Part shown: piece after piece, positions 5,407-5,475 of the stretch | Layout: each line of letters opens with the position of its first letter | How positions within the stretch are numbered: the stretch's first letter is position 1 | Assembly (NCBI GenBank): GCA_031259345.1 | Contig: JAIRLQ010000516.1 | Span: 1-5,475 of the forward strand | Reading direction: 5' to 3' | Source: Treponema sp. | GTDB taxonomy: Bacteria > Spirochaetota > Spirochaetia > Treponematales > Breznakiellaceae | DNA: 5,475 nucleotides | Program-made: the position numbers and the translations under genes | The notes under the pieces: generated by a model | Seen by the model: only the letters and a program-made list of their open reading frames with translations | What the model was told of the DNA's origin: nothing | Database searches by the model: none

Positions 5407-5475
5407 GTCTTTTTAGGAGACAGCCTTTAGTAAATCTCTTTGAGAGCGGCGCTTTGTTTTAAGGATTTTTCTTTT
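5407..5475. other. Short 3' tail with no assignable gene
   Basis: After the ECF stop there is no plus-strand ATG and no convincing terminator; GTCTTT/GGAGAC (5407-5421) can form only a weak stem with two G-U pairs. On the minus strand two frames are open to the edge: one ends in TAA at 5413-5415 after 20 residues (ending RDLLKAVS), the other in TAA near 5427-5429 after about 15 residues (ending ALKEIY). Either could be the C-terminus of a convergent gene, but both are too short to identify. Confidence 0.3.

Noticed and set aside
1..5475. CRISPR array, insertion sequence, phage genes or a novel defence-type system
   Set aside because: No spaced direct repeats, terminal inverted repeats, transposase or unrecognised gene cluster were seen; the window is filled by conserved housekeeping genes.

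Overview
The window carries a compact bacterial protein-quality-control cluster on the minus strand and one divergent membrane-transport gene on the plus strand. In minus-strand transcription order the cluster is tRNA-Leu(UAG), tig (trigger factor), clpP, clpX and the 5' part of lon, which runs off the left edge. The order tig-clpP-clpX-lon matches the arrangement I recall for spirochaetes (Borrelia burgdorferi BB0610-BB0613; Treponema has tig-clpP-clpX). With the moderate G+C, the spirochaete-like gene order and the protein style, I infer a Treponema-like spirochaete, possibly one of the higher-G+C gut treponemes. That assignment is inference and could not be checked by a search.

Layout: 1-1319 (-) lon, N-terminal 439 residues only; 1334-2587 (-) clpX; 2571-3185 (-) clpP, overlapping the clpX start by 17 nt; 3195-4598 (-) tig, with a GTG start directly after an in-frame stop; 4641-4663 a GC-rich hairpin abutting the tRNA; 4664-4744 (-) tRNA-Leu(UAG); about 4745-4854 a divergent promoter region; 4855-5406 (+) an ECF transporter S component of the UPF0397 family; 5407-5475 a tail with no assignable gene. 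Gaps between the protein genes are 9-14 nt or overlaps, and I see no intrinsic terminator inside the cluster, so tRNA-Leu through lon could be one transcription unit.

The products cover the life of a protein. Trigger factor meets the nascent chain at the ribosome. ClpX unfolds tagged or damaged substrates and feeds them to the ClpP chamber. Lon is the independent ATP-dependent protease. The ECF gene is functionally unrelated: it encodes a small six-helix membrane protein expected to capture a vitamin-like substrate and to need separately encoded EcfA/EcfT subunits, which are not in the window.

I found no CRISPR array, insertion sequence, phage gene, riboswitch or unknown multi-gene system. 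The most notable points are the tRNA acting as the apparent leader of the proteostasis operon, two divergent promoters that appear to share one -35 hexamer, and a trigger factor whose PPIase (FKBP) pocket looks degenerate.
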